Positions 21,105-28,066 of a stretch of 64,000 nucleotides of DNA are shown here, piece by piece. The first letter of the stretch is position 1. Every line of letters starts with the position of its first letter. Position numbers and translations under genes: made by a program. The notes beneath the pieces were generated by a model. That model saw nothing but the letters and a program-made list of their open reading frames with translations. It ran no database searches and was not told the origin of the DNA. Source of the DNA: Pseudomonas brassicacearum (GTDB lineage: Bacteria > Pseudomonadota > Gammaproteobacteria > Pseudomonadales > Pseudomonadaceae); assembly GCF_000585995.1 (NCBI RefSeq), contig NZ_CP007410.1, forward strand, positions 1,081,430 through 1,145,429, written 5' to 3'.

Positions 21105-21135
21105 TTGTCATCCTATGTCTAGGAGGGAGTAAACT
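21105..21135 (+). promoter_or_regulatory. MerR-type promoter with 19-bp spacer
   Basis: TTGTCA (21105-21110) and TAAACT (21130-21135) are separated by exactly 19 bp, the over-long spacer typical of promoters controlled by MerR-family activators. An inverted repeat, CCTATGTCTAGG (21112-21123), sits inside the spacer. This fits autoregulation of the downstream gene. Confidence 0.5.
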
Positions 21136-21170
21136 GGGATCCAATTTGCCAGCCGGATTTGTCTGCCAAA

Positions 21171-22130
21171 ATGAGCGTAATCACAGACGATAACTTCGTT
21201 TTCCAGGCCTCAGGTGCTTTAAAGCGCGAAGATTTGTTTCCCATTCGCGAAGTAGCCCGATTGACCGGTGTAAACCCCGTGACCCTGCGCGCATGGGAGC
21301 GTCGTTACGGGTTGATCCAGCCCACCCGCACCGAAAGCGGGCATCGCCTGTATTCTTTGAGCGATATCGACAAGGTGCGCAGCATCCTGGCCTGGATTGA
21401 GCGCGGCGTAGCGGTCAGTAAAGTGAGTAAGATTCTGGCGAAGACCGAGTCGGTGCAGCCGGTCTCTGCGCTGATTTCACCCGACCTGGTCAGGGCCGAT
21501 TACGCCCAGTGGCAACAACAGGTGGCGGATGCAGTTGGCAACTTTGACGATATAGAGCTGGATCGCGTCTACGGGCAGATCTTTTCCACCTACGCGGTAC
21601 CGATCATCTTCCAGGACATCCTGATGCCGATCTGGCGGCAATTGCTGCAACACCAGCAAGAGTTCGGGCAAACCAGCGAGTGGGTGTTTTTTGACGGTTT
21701 CCTGCGCTCGCGCATCATCCAGCGGCTCTTGCTCAAGCGCGAAGGCCTGTCGCGCCGTGTCCTGATCAGCGCCATTGCCGGTCAGTGCCGTGAATTGGAA
21801 TTGCTGGTCGCGGCGCTGTTCCTGTCCAAGGCGGACGTCGGCGTCAGGGTGCTGTCGATCGGCCTGCCGTTCGACGAACTGACCCTGGTGTGCCAGAAGA
21901 TCCAGCCGTTGGCGCTGGTGCTGGTTTCAAACCATGCGCCGACTTCCGAACTCCCCAAACGCTTGGGAAAACTGTCGATGAGCCTGGATTGTCCGTTAAT
22001 GCTGGCCGGTGATGCCTCCGATCTGGCGCAGGAGCGCCTGGCTGGATCGTCAATCGGTTGCCTGGGCAATGAGGGAACGGTGATGAACCATCGCTTGCGT
22101 CAATTTCTGACGGGCAACCTGGACACCTGA
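21171..22130 (+). CDS. MerR/LitR-CarH-type transcriptional regulator lacking cobalamin-binding residues
   Basis: A 319 aa regulator with an N-terminal MerR HTH (about residues 20-90: FPIREVARLTGVNPVTLRA, then WERRYGL) and a C-terminal region shaped like the B12-binding module of LitR/CarH photoreceptors. The helical part reads SEWVFFDGFLRSRI, without the W-x9-EH cobalamin signature. The Rossmann part reads AIAGQCRELELL, without the E-x-H-x-x-G lower ligand. This matches class II LitR proteins (PplR of P. putida), which work with short LOV photoreceptors rather than B12. A LOV gene lies 0.7 kb downstream on the other strand. ATG 21171 is preferred to a TTG at 21159. Confidence 0.82.
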   Translation: MSVITDDNFVFQASGALKREDLFPIREVARLTGVNPVTLRAWERRYGLIQPTRTESGHRLYSLSDIDKVRSILAWIERGVAVSKVSKILAKTESVQPVSALISPDLVRADYAQWQQQVADAVGNFDDIELDRVYGQIFSTYAVPIIFQDILMPIWRQLLQHQQEFGQTSEWVFFDGFLRSRIIQRLLLKREGLSRRVLISAIAGQCRELELLVAALFLSKADVGVRVLSIGLPFDELTLVCQKIQPLALVLVSNHAPTSELPKRLGKLSMSLDCPLMLAGDASDLAQERLAGSSIGCLGNEGTVMNHRLRQFLTGNLDT

Positions 22131-22151
22131 ACGGGTGCCCTGCCTCACACG

Positions 22152-22757
22152 TTAAAGATGCATGGTCGGATGGGTCAGGCGATGTTGCTGCAGGATGTAC
22201 TGGCGCAAGCGTTCAGTCTCGTCCAGGTCATTCTGGTTCAAATGGTAGGCAAACAAACCCTGGTCGGTTTCCCGTTCGAAGCTGCCTCGCAACGAAATTC
22301 TCTCGTAGCCTGACGGGCTGAACCACAAGGCAAATTGCTTGGGTGGCTTGATACGACTGCGGTTTTCCAACAAGACGCCTTTACAGGACACCTCGTGGAC
22401 CCAGAGAGATCCCGGCTGGCCCTTGATATTTTCCAGCGCTACGGGCTCCTCGAGCGTCAGGCGCCACGGGCGTATCTTCGGTCCGTCCTCGTAGATACTC
22501 GGCACACCTAAACGCAAGTGCATCGCATGGAATTCGTCTTCCACCAGGTGCAACGGAAAGGTCATTTGCTGGTTTTCGAAGTTGGCTTGCAGCGTCACTT
22601 GCTCATTCGCCGCCAGGCGCGTCAGCAGGTCACGGATCTGCGACCCACCGTTTACCAGCAAGCTCGACGTGACATCCCGCTCGTTCAATTGCGGGTTGTG
22701 CTGCATGGTCCGGATGAAGTCCAGTTCATCCTGAGTCAATAGGGCATCGCGCTGCAT
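22152..22757 (-). CDS. PilZ-like protein of unknown function
   Basis: A 201 aa protein, 54 bp downstream of the LOV gene on the same strand and convergent with the regulator gene (21 bp apart). The C-terminal half (about residues 90-170) resembles a degenerate PilZ domain: IRPWRLTLEEP in place of the RxxxR arm, and VHEVSCKGVLLEN in place of DxSxxG. Both deviate from strict c-di-GMP-binding motifs, so ligand binding is uncertain. The N-terminal half resembles YcgR-N-type folds only loosely. Its position suggests co-expression with the photoreceptor. A link from blue light to surface behaviour is inference. Confidence 0.6.
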   Translation of the reverse strand: MQRDALLTQDELDFIRTMQHNPQLNERDVTSSLLVNGGSQIRDLLTRLAANEQVTLQANFENQQMTFPLHLVEDEFHAMHLRLGVPSIYEDGPKIRPWRLTLEEPVALENIKGQPGSLWVHEVSCKGVLLENRSRIKPPKQFALWFSPSGYERISLRGSFERETDQGLFAYHLNQNDLDETERLRQYILQQHRLTHPTMHL

Positions 22758-22811
22758 GGTCTACTCGAAATGATGATTTACATTTTCACTGGTGATTGTA
22801 GTGACTGACCG

Positions 22812-23288
22812 TTAATTCGCCGGTTTGTTTGTGCCGTTCGTCGCTTCGAGCCGGGCAATCGTTTCCCGGGCGTCGGCCAACTGCTGTTCCAACTGGGCGA
22901 TACGTTGCTGGGCCTTGACCTGGACGGTGACGTCTTTCTGGACGCCGACGAAATAGGTATGGCCGTCGGCTTCGCTTTTAACTGTTGATAACGACAGTTC
23001 ATTCCAGAATGGCGTGCCATCCTTTCGGTAGTTGCGTAGTACCTCCCGGCACGACCCCCCTCGCTTCAAGGCATTGCGAATCAGCTCGAGAGCGGGTTGG
23101 TCGCGATCACCCGATTGCAGGAACCGGCAATCCTGATAAAGGATTTCGTCGCTGTTGTAGCCTGTCAGCCGTTCGAAGGCCGGGTTAACGTAGATGAGAA
23201 TATTGTCTTCGTCGCCTTCTTTTTCAGCGATGACGATCCCGTCGTTCGAAGCATTGATGACCAGTTGCATCAGTTGAGCGTTGATCAT
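22812..23288 (-). CDS. short LOV-domain blue-light photoreceptor
   Basis: A 158 aa stand-alone LOV protein with no effector domain, like the short SB1/SB2-LOV proteins of P. putida and P. fluorescens. It binds FMN and forms a cysteinyl adduct under blue light. Cys54 lies in YQDCRFLQSGDRDQ, the counterpart of the LOV signature GxNCRFLQ. FMN-contacting segments NYRKDGTPFWNEL and YFVGVQKDVT follow. N-terminal and C-terminal helices flank the core; the latter (residues 125-150, AQQRIAQLEQQLADARETIA) is a heptad-rich coiled coil for dimerisation. The neighbouring LitR-like gene makes a light-signalling pair likely. Confidence 0.9.
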   Translation of the reverse strand: MINAQLMQLVINASNDGIVIAEKEGDEDNILIYVNPAFERLTGYNSDEILYQDCRFLQSGDRDQPALELIRNALKRGGSCREVLRNYRKDGTPFWNELSLSTVKSEADGHTYFVGVQKDVTVQVKAQQRIAQLEQQLADARETIARLEATNGTNKPAN

Positions 23289-23444
23289 GTAGAGGGCCCT
23301 TTAAACATCCTTGTTGAAACCATATTTTAGAAGAAATCGACAAGCTGTCCACTTGCCATTACGGCTCTATTGAGAGCCATTCGCAGTCCGACGAGCGCTG
23401 CTGTTACTATCGCAGCTCTCTTATTTTGGTTCAGGATCAGATTG

Positions 23445-23897
23445 ATGAAAGTCGCCATTCTTTCCGGCTCGGTCTATGGCACCGCCGAAGAAGTCGCCCG
23501 ACACGCAGCCAAACTGTTTCGCGACGCGGGTTTCGAAGCCTGGCACAACCCTCGCGCCACCTTGGCGGATATCCAGGCATTTGGCCCACAGGCCTTGGTG
23601 GCGGTGACCTCTACGACGGGCATGGGTGAGTTGCCGGACAATTTGATGCCGCTGTACTCGACCCTCCGCGACCAGTTGCCTGGACTCTTTCGCGGCTTGC
23701 CCGGCGCGGTGATCGGCCTGGGCGACGCCAGCTACGGGGATACCTTCTGCGCTGGGGGCGAGCAAATGCGCGAGTTGTACGCCGAGCTGGGCGTGCGCGA
23801 GGTGTTGCCGATGCTACGGCTGGACGCCAGCGAAAGCGTCACCCCGGAAACCGATGCCGAACCGTGGCTCGGCGAGTTGATCGACGCCTTGCGTTGA
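23445..23897 (+). CDS. flavodoxin (MioC-like)
   Basis: A 150 aa FMN-binding electron carrier. The phosphate-binding loop SGSVYGTAEEVA (about residues 7-18) and the flavin-stacking loops TSTTGMGELPDN and GLGDASYGDTFCAGG are clear. It is divergent from the LOV gene, with which it shares a 156-bp promoter region. The electron partner is unknown. The start at 23445 matches the family N-terminus MKVAILSGS; the upstream in-frame start at 23370 has no support. Confidence 0.9.
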   Translation: MKVAILSGSVYGTAEEVARHAAKLFRDAGFEAWHNPRATLADIQAFGPQALVAVTSTTGMGELPDNLMPLYSTLRDQLPGLFRGLPGAVIGLGDASYGDTFCAGGEQMRELYAELGVREVLPMLRLDASESVTPETDAEPWLGELIDALR

Positions 23898-23994
23898 CGG
23901 CGTTGGCCGGGCGCCAGGGCGTCCATTGCGATGACCCGCTCGGCCAGTAAGCTGGCTGCTAATGCAACTACCGCTCCCCCAAGAGCTGACTAGA

Positions 23995-24050
23995 CTGGTT
24001 TTCTTGCGTACGAAGTTTTTGTAATGAGCTTCATATAATAAGAAAACCAG
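23995..24050 (+). promoter_or_regulatory. 11-bp inverted repeat in the leader of the aldolase gene
   Basis: CTGGTTTTCTT and AAGAAAACCAG are perfect complements 34 bases apart, with a smaller GAAG-CTTC stem inside the loop. The 3' arm ends at the ribosome-binding site AGGGGG. It could be an operator or a translation-controlling hairpin. Confidence 0.4.
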
Positions 24051-24062
24051 GGGGTCCGAGCC

Positions 24063-24845
24063 GTGAGCGTAGCGCCCATCCAACCGACACTCAGCATCAA
24101 AGACCAAGTCAGTGCCGCCGAATGGCAAACCCGGGTCGACCTTGCCGCCTGTTATCGGCTTGTCGCATTGCATGGCTGGGATGACCTGATCTTCACCCAT
24201 ATTTCCGCCAAGGTTCCCGGCACGGAGGATTTCCTGATCAACCCGTTTGGGTTGATGTTCCATGAAATCACCGCGTCGAGCCTGGTTAAAGTCGACCAGG
24301 CCGGTAATAAGTTGATGGACAGCCCTTACGAGATCAACCCGGCCGGCTACACCATCCACAGTGCGGTGCATGAGGTTCGCCATGATGTGGCCTGTGTGTT
24401 GCACACCCACACGGCGGCCGGTGTCGCAGTGTCGGCCCAGAAGCAGGGCGTGTTGCCGATCAGCCAGCAATCGCTGTTCGTGCTGTCGAGCCTGGCCTAT
24501 CACGCCTACGAAGGGGTGGCCTTGAATCACGAGGAAAAGGCTCGCTTGCAGGCGGACCTGGGTGACAGCAACTTCCTGATGCTGCACAACCATGGCCTGC
24601 TGACCTGCGGCGGCACCATCGCCGATACCTTCCTGATGATGTTCACCTTCCAGCGGGCCTGTGACATTCAGGTCCTGGCTCAGGGCGGTGGGGCCGAGCT
24701 GATCGCCATCGAGCCACAGATCCTGGCTGGCGCCCAGGCGATGATCGCCGGGGTGACCAGGAGCGCACAGGGCATGGGAGGCGCGTTGGCCTGGCCGGCG
24801 TTGCTGCGCAAGCTCGATCAACAAGACACGGGGTATAGAAGCTGA
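24063..24845 (+). CDS. class II aldolase/adducin-family protein
   Basis: A 260 aa zinc-dependent aldolase-like protein. The metal ligands are visible as HTHTAAG (about residues 119-121) and HNHGLLTCGG (about 180-182), and the substrate phosphate-binding region as THISAKVPG. The substrate is unknown; many members without a sugar operon act on other carbonyl acids or are non-enzymatic. Starts with GTG at 24063 behind AGGGGGTCCGAGCC. Its stop overlaps the start of the alpha/beta hydrolase gene (TGATG), so the two are co-translated. Confidence 0.85.
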   Translation: MSVAPIQPTLSIKDQVSAAEWQTRVDLAACYRLVALHGWDDLIFTHISAKVPGTEDFLINPFGLMFHEITASSLVKVDQAGNKLMDSPYEINPAGYTIHSAVHEVRHDVACVLHTHTAAGVAVSAQKQGVLPISQQSLFVLSSLAYHAYEGVALNHEEKARLQADLGDSNFLMLHNHGLLTCGGTIADTFLMMFTFQRACDIQVLAQGGGAELIAIEPQILAGAQAMIAGVTRSAQGMGGALAWPALLRKLDQQDTGYRS

Positions 24846-25747
24846 TGCCCCTGGTCCAGATTCCCCTGCGTATCTGGCGCCAGCGCAGCCAGACCTTCCT
24901 GTTCCGCGGCCATGTCATTCGTTACTGGGTGGCAGGGCAGGGCGAACCGCTGTTGTTGATCCACGGTTTCCCCACCGCCAGTTGGGATTGGCATTACCTG
25001 TGGCAGCCATTGGCGCAACGCTATCGCGTGATCGCGTGTGACATGCTCGGTTTCGGTGACTCCGCCAAGCCGTTGAACCATGCCTACAGCCTGCTGGAGC
25101 AGGCGGATCTGCAACAGGCCTTGCTGGCGCATCTGAACGTCAAGCAAGCGGTGCATGTGTTGGCCCACGACTATGGTGACAGTGTGGCCCAGGAGCTGAT
25201 CGCCCGGCATTTTGAGGCGCGCATCCAGGTCGCCAGTTGTGTGTTCCTCAACGGTGGTCTGTTCCCGGAAACCCATCGTCCGGTACTGGCTCAAAAACTG
25301 TTGCTCAGCCCCGCGGGTTGGCTGCTGGGGCGGCTATTCTCCCGGCAAAGCCTGGTCAAGAGTTTTCGCCAGATTTTCGGCCCCAGGACCGCGCCCACTG
25401 AAAGTGTGCTGGATGATTTCTGGAGTTTGGTCGAAGCCCATCGCGGCCCGCGGATCATGCACAAACTCATCGCCTACATCCCCGAACGACGGGTGCAGCG
25501 CGATCGTTGGGTGCGCGCGATGCAGCGCGGTGCAGTGCCGTTGCGGGTGATTGACGGGGCGGTCGATCCGATATCCGGTGAGCACATGGTGGCGCGCTAC
25601 GAGGCGCTGATTCCAAACCCTGACACGGTGCTGTTGCCGGACATCGGTCATTACCCCCACACCGAGGCACCGGTGCAGGTGCTCCAGCATTACCTGGCGT
25701 TTCGCGCAAACATCGCCACCCCGCTCAGGCAGATGGCCTATTCGTGA
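24845..25747 (+). CDS. alpha/beta hydrolase with an Asp nucleophile (MEST/epoxide-hydrolase-like)
   Basis: A 300 aa alpha/beta hydrolase. The oxyanion region is IHGFPTASWDW (about residue 39). The nucleophile elbow reads AHDYGDSVAQEL, placing Asp109 as nucleophile, as in epoxide hydrolases and haloalkane dehalogenases. The HDYGD-x-VAQEL string resembles vertebrate MEST/PEG1 and its bacterial relatives. The catalytic His lies in DIGHYPHTEAP, and an acid is probably in DGAVDPISG. Dehalogenases normally have Trp after the nucleophile, which is Tyr here, so halide release is less likely. Overlaps the aldolase gene by 1 bp. Confidence 0.85.
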   Translation: MPLVQIPLRIWRQRSQTFLFRGHVIRYWVAGQGEPLLLIHGFPTASWDWHYLWQPLAQRYRVIACDMLGFGDSAKPLNHAYSLLEQADLQQALLAHLNVKQAVHVLAHDYGDSVAQELIARHFEARIQVASCVFLNGGLFPETHRPVLAQKLLLSPAGWLLGRLFSRQSLVKSFRQIFGPRTAPTESVLDDFWSLVEAHRGPRIMHKLIAYIPERRVQRDRWVRAMQRGAVPLRVIDGAVDPISGEHMVARYEALIPNPDTVLLPDIGHYPHTEAPVQVLQHYLAFRANIATPLRQMAYS

Positions 25748-25755
25748 GCATTCGT

Positions 25756-25910
25756 TGTGGGGCTTGCTCGCGATAGCGAAGTCATAACCACCCAAGAATG
25801 TGCCGGCCCCATCGCGAGCAAGCTCGCTCCCACAATGGACTTGTGGCGTGATCAAAATCCGTGGGCATCCGCGACCCCTGTGGGAGCGAGCTTGCTCGCG
25901 ATGGCGGTGG
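25756..25910. repeat. cluster of three REP palindromes, GCGAGCTTGCTCGCGAT family
   Basis: Three units: GGGGCTTGCTCGCGATAGCG (25759 on), ATCGCGAGCAAGCTCGCTCC (25810 on) and TGTGGGAGCGAGCTTGCTCG (25879 on), in alternating orientation. The first lacks part of its left arm. They fill half of the 342-bp gap before the SDR gene, and nothing else is recognisable in the gap. Confidence 0.8.
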
Positions 25911-26089
25911 TTCTGCCGGTGAAGACATTGAATGTGCCGCCGTGGATGCAAGCTACGGCGACCAGGATTTGGCCCGCATCATCCCCCACCTTATCGCCCA
26001 CCATTCACTCCCAACCGTGTTGATTGTGACCGGTCGACTTGTACCGGACACTCGTGCCCATTGTCCTATCGGCCTGCTGGAGTTCTGTC

Positions 26090-27001
26090 ATGAGTGAGTC
26101 TGTGCGCTTCGAAGATAAAGTCGTGATCGTCACGGGTGCCGGCGGTGGCCTGGGACGCGCCCATGCGCTGCTGTTCGCCAAACAAGGTGCAAAGGTGCTG
26201 GTCAACGACCTTGGCGGCTCGGCGCAAGGGGAAGGGGCCAACGCCTCGGCAGCGGACCGGGTAGTCGCCGAAATTCGCGCAGCCGGCGGCATCGCCGAAG
26301 CGAATCACGACTCCGTCACCGATGGCGACAAACTGGTCCAGAACGCCCTCGACGCGTTCGGCCGGGTCGATGTGGTGGTCAACAACGCCGGCATCCTGCG
26401 GGACAAGACCTTTCACAAAATGGACGATGCCGACTGGGATCTGGTCTACCGCGTCCATGTCGAAGGCGCCTACAAAGTCACCCGCGCCGCATGGCCGCAC
26501 CTGCGTGAACAAAACTATGGGCGGGTCATCTTCACGGCCTCAACGTCTGGCATCTACGGCAACTTCGGCCAATCCAACTACGGCATGGCCAAGCTTGGCC
26601 TGTATGGCCTGACCCGCACCTTGGCCATCGAAGGTCGCAAGAACAATATCCTGGTCAACGCCATTGCCCCCACCGGCGGCACCCGCATGACCGAGGGCCT
26701 GATCCCGCCGCAGGTATTCGAACAACTCAAGCCTGAACTGGTCAGCCCGTTGGTGGTGTACCTGGCCAGTGAAACCTGCCAGGAAACTTCCGGATTGTTC
26801 GAAGTGGGCGGCGGCTGGATGGGCAAGGTGCGTTGGGAGCGCAGCTTGGGTGCCGGGTTCGATCCGCGCAAAGGCTTCTCGCCTGAAGACGTCGCCGCCC
26901 ATTGGCAGCAAATTTGTGATTTCGAGGATGCGGTGCACCCGAATGACAACCTGGAAGCGTTGAAGGAAATGATGGCGAATCTGCAACGCTACACCGTTTA
27001 A
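26090..27001 (+). CDS. short-chain dehydrogenase, (R)-3-hydroxyacyl-CoA dehydrogenase-like
   Basis: A 303 aa SDR similar to the dehydrogenase domain of peroxisomal multifunctional enzyme type 2 (HSD17B4). It has a TGAGGGLGRAHALLFA cofactor loop, NDLGGS with an Asp selecting NAD, NNAGILRDKTF, catalytic Ser in TASTSGIYGN and YGMAK (Tyr and Lys about 163-167). The C-terminal extension (from about residue 230) is also found in HSD17B4-type members. It probably oxidises a hydroxyacyl-CoA or related alcohol. The start at 26090 follows CTGGAGTTCTGTC; the upstream frame is not conserved. Confidence 0.88.
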   Translation: MSESVRFEDKVVIVTGAGGGLGRAHALLFAKQGAKVLVNDLGGSAQGEGANASAADRVVAEIRAAGGIAEANHDSVTDGDKLVQNALDAFGRVDVVVNNAGILRDKTFHKMDDADWDLVYRVHVEGAYKVTRAAWPHLREQNYGRVIFTASTSGIYGNFGQSNYGMAKLGLYGLTRTLAIEGRKNNILVNAIAPTGGTRMTEGLIPPQVFEQLKPELVSPLVVYLASETCQETSGLFEVGGGWMGKVRWERSLGAGFDPRKGFSPEDVAAHWQQICDFEDAVHPNDNLEALKEMMANLQRYTV

Positions 27002-27043
27002 CTCGCTGCCTGGACCGGTTGCCGTCAGTGACGGCAACGCGGG

Positions 27044-27811
27044 TCACGGAACGTATTTCTTCACCAGCGCTGCCAGGTTCGCCGCCGTCTCGATATCCAT
27101 CACGCCGTCATGTTTCGCCGGACGAAAGTGCAGCTGAAACGCGCGCACCAGCCGCTGAAAACCCGCGCTCGTCGTGGCGGCCGACGTGTCATACCCATAT
27201 TTCTTGAACAGCCCGAGCAGTTGCTCACGCGTCGGCAAGCCGTTGCATTGGTAAGCCTGCGTGTAGGCCTTTTGCGTGGGCCCATCGAACCAGGCGCCGA
27301 TGCCTTTGGCGTACAGCGCCTGCCAGGGAAACATCGGGCCAGGGTCGCTTTTCCTGCCGGCGGCGATGTCCGAATGCCCCACCACGTTGACCGGGCTGAT
27401 GTCCGGATAGCGCTTGAGTATGTTCAACGCCAGGTATTCGATCGCCTCGATTTGCTCGGGCGTATAAGGCGGGAAGGTGAACTGCCCCTGGTTATCCGTG
27501 GCGAGATTGACGATTTCAACGCCAATCGAGGTGTCGTTCAGATTATTTCGACCACCCCAACTGCTCACTCCCGCGTGCCAGGCACGTTGGTTTTCGTCGA
27601 CCAGATTGAAAATCTGCGGCTCGTTGAAACCGGCTTTCAAGTAACTCGGGTCGGTGAAGTCCGGGATCAGGTAGTGAGCGCTGACCGAAGCGCCGGTCAG
27701 TGCGTTGACGGAAGAGGAGAAGTTCGCGGCGGTGTAGTGAAAGACCAGAAAACGAACTCGGCTGTTATAGCCGTTCTTTGATCGATAGCTGCTGTAGTTG
27801 ATTGGCGTCAT
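27044..27811 (-). CDS. N-acetylmuramoyl-L-alanine amidase, AmpDh3-like, no signal peptide
   Basis: A 255 aa zinc amidase that cuts the bond between N-acetylmuramic acid and the stem peptide. The Amidase_2 domain (about residues 1-165) has zinc ligands His25 (FLVFHYTA), His146 (VVGHSDIA) and Asp156 (RKSDPG). A C-terminal peptidoglycan-binding domain spans about 185-255. From memory it closely resembles P. aeruginosa AmpDh3. The N-terminus (MTPINYSSYRSKNGYNS) is not a signal peptide; P. aeruginosa AmpDh3 was shown to be a type VI secretion effector with a neighbouring immunity protein. No immunity gene is visible beside it here: upstream is a 255-bp AT-richer gap, then a REP unit and an IS. Confidence 0.9.
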   Translation of the reverse strand: MTPINYSSYRSKNGYNSRVRFLVFHYTAANFSSSVNALTGASVSAHYLIPDFTDPSYLKAGFNEPQIFNLVDENQRAWHAGVSSWGGRNNLNDTSIGVEIVNLATDNQGQFTFPPYTPEQIEAIEYLALNILKRYPDISPVNVVGHSDIAAGRKSDPGPMFPWQALYAKGIGAWFDGPTQKAYTQAYQCNGLPTREQLLGLFKKYGYDTSAATTSAGFQRLVRAFQLHFRPAKHDGVMDIETAANLAALVKKYVP

Positions 27812-28018
27812 AAAGAACTCACTGAGATTTAAAATCGAAGCAGAATGCTGCGACTGACTTTCAGCCTATCAGTGGATTTTTTATGAGCTTGTAGTGGGGT
27901 TCTTACAATGTTGTAGGAATAGGCGTTTGGGTGTTTGGGAACTGACTGTCGTGGATGTAATGAAGTGATAAGCCAAAGACGCCCCTGAATCCTAGATGCT
28001 TACGGATGAAATGATTCC
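27812..28018. other. intergenic region upstream of the amidase gene
   Basis: AT-richer than its surroundings and carrying the presumed amidase promoter on the minus strand. No ORF with coding character and no immunity-like gene was found in any frame. Confidence 0.45.
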
Positions 28019-28066
28019 GTGGCAAGGGAGCTTGCTCCCGCTGGGCTGCGTAGCGGCCCCTTTTTG
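28019..28066. repeat. left half of a REP pair interrupted by the IS element
   Basis: GTGGCAAGGGAGCTTGCTCCCGC-type unit, with the GGGCTGCGTAGCGGCCCC arm ending at the IS junction. Its partner is at 29430-29478. Joined together they rebuild a normal REP pair like that at 41.4 kb. Confidence 0.85.
28059..28066. repeat. target-site duplication, left copy (CCTTTTTG)
   Basis: CCTTTTTG directly precedes the left inverted repeat and is repeated exactly at 29430-29437. The length of 8 bp fits IS256-family insertion. A C run at the right end makes the exact boundary ambiguous by one or two bases. Confidence 0.75.

Noticed and set aside
20936..21170. Published PplR1 direct repeat (TRTACA-N12-TGTAYA) in the folM/regulator promoter region
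   Set aside because: Read on both strands, no match was found, so this specific operator is not claimed.
20996..21193. 66-codon ORF running into the MerR-family start
   Set aside because: Crosses the mapped-looking promoter elements and lacks coding character.
25757..26097. Short ORFs between the hydrolase and SDR genes
   Set aside because: They consist largely of REP sequence read through.
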